A stretch of 6,965 nucleotides of DNA from Bacteroidales bacterium (GTDB lineage Bacteria > Bacteroidota > Bacteroidia > Bacteroidales > S143-33): the NCBI GenBank assembly GCA_027083655.1, contig JALWNS010000118.1, forward strand, positions 1 to 6,965, given 5' to 3'. The translations under genes and the position numbers were made by a program. Positions 6,870 through 6,965 of this stretch are shown here, piece by piece. The notes beneath the pieces were generated by a model. It searched no databases, was not told the origin of the DNA, and worked only from the letters and a program-made list of their open reading frames with translations. Position 1 is the first letter of the stretch. Each line of letters begins with the position of its first letter.

Positions 6870-6965
6870 TATACGGAATCTTTTATATTTACAACGTTTT
6901 TATTCTCTTTATAAGATTGAGAAAATGCAATTAAAGTTGCAACAAGTTGTTATAAAATTAACAAA
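6870..6965 (-). promoter_or_regulatory. Upstream region of the surface-protein/MFS unit, with overlapping inverted repeats
   Basis: This 96-bp AT-rich stretch at the window edge should hold the promoter and leader for the minus-strand unit. I do not see a convincing Bacteroidota -7 element (TAnnTTTG); the nearest, TAATTTTA on the minus strand at 6953-6960, lacks the final G and no matching -33 TTG can be judged because the window ends. Two small perfect inverted repeats overlap: GTTGCAAC at 6936-6943 and AACAA-G-TTGTT at 6941-6951. They could be an operator but may be chance in such AT-rich DNA. No Shine-Dalgarno motif precedes the ATG at 6869. Confidence 0.35.

Overview
The window looks like part of a Bacteroidota (Bacteroidetes) chromosome. 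The strongest evidence is a very long cell-surface protein built from a Sec signal peptide, SprB-type repeats, PKD domains and a C-terminal sorting domain of the CHU_C / type IX secretion (T9SS) type B kind. That combination is characteristic of Bacteroidota. The AT-rich DNA and the start of the large gene, which has A/T-rich sequence in front of it and no Shine-Dalgarno motif, fit the same phylum. I cannot name a genus.

Layout. Positions 2-601 (+ strand) hold the 3' end of a gene for a helical, coiled-coil protein whose start lies outside the window. It runs tail-to-tail into a 12-helix major facilitator superfamily (MFS) transporter on the minus strand (582-1835), and the two coding ends share 20 bp. 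The rest of the window (1857-6869, minus strand) is a single gene for a 1670-residue secreted surface protein. In order it has: signal peptide, MAM-like jelly-roll domain, 13 tandem SprB repeats of about 81 residues, four PKD domains, and a T9SS type B C-terminal domain. Only 21 bp separate its stop from the transporter start, so the two minus-strand genes probably form one transcription unit with the surface protein first. The last 96 bp (6870-6965) are the upstream region of this unit.

How the parts may work together. The large protein is most likely exported by Sec, moved across the outer membrane by the T9SS and anchored on, or released from, the cell surface as an adhesin or surface filament. 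The transporter would sit in the inner membrane; its substrate and any functional link to the adhesin are not visible. No PorP/SprF-like partner gene, T9SS core gene, mobile element, CRISPR array, tRNA or rRNA was seen. Apart from the 96-bp region at the right edge and the 21-bp gap, the window is fully coding. I did not find an obviously new multi-gene system; the main items of interest are the architecture and regularity of the giant surface protein.
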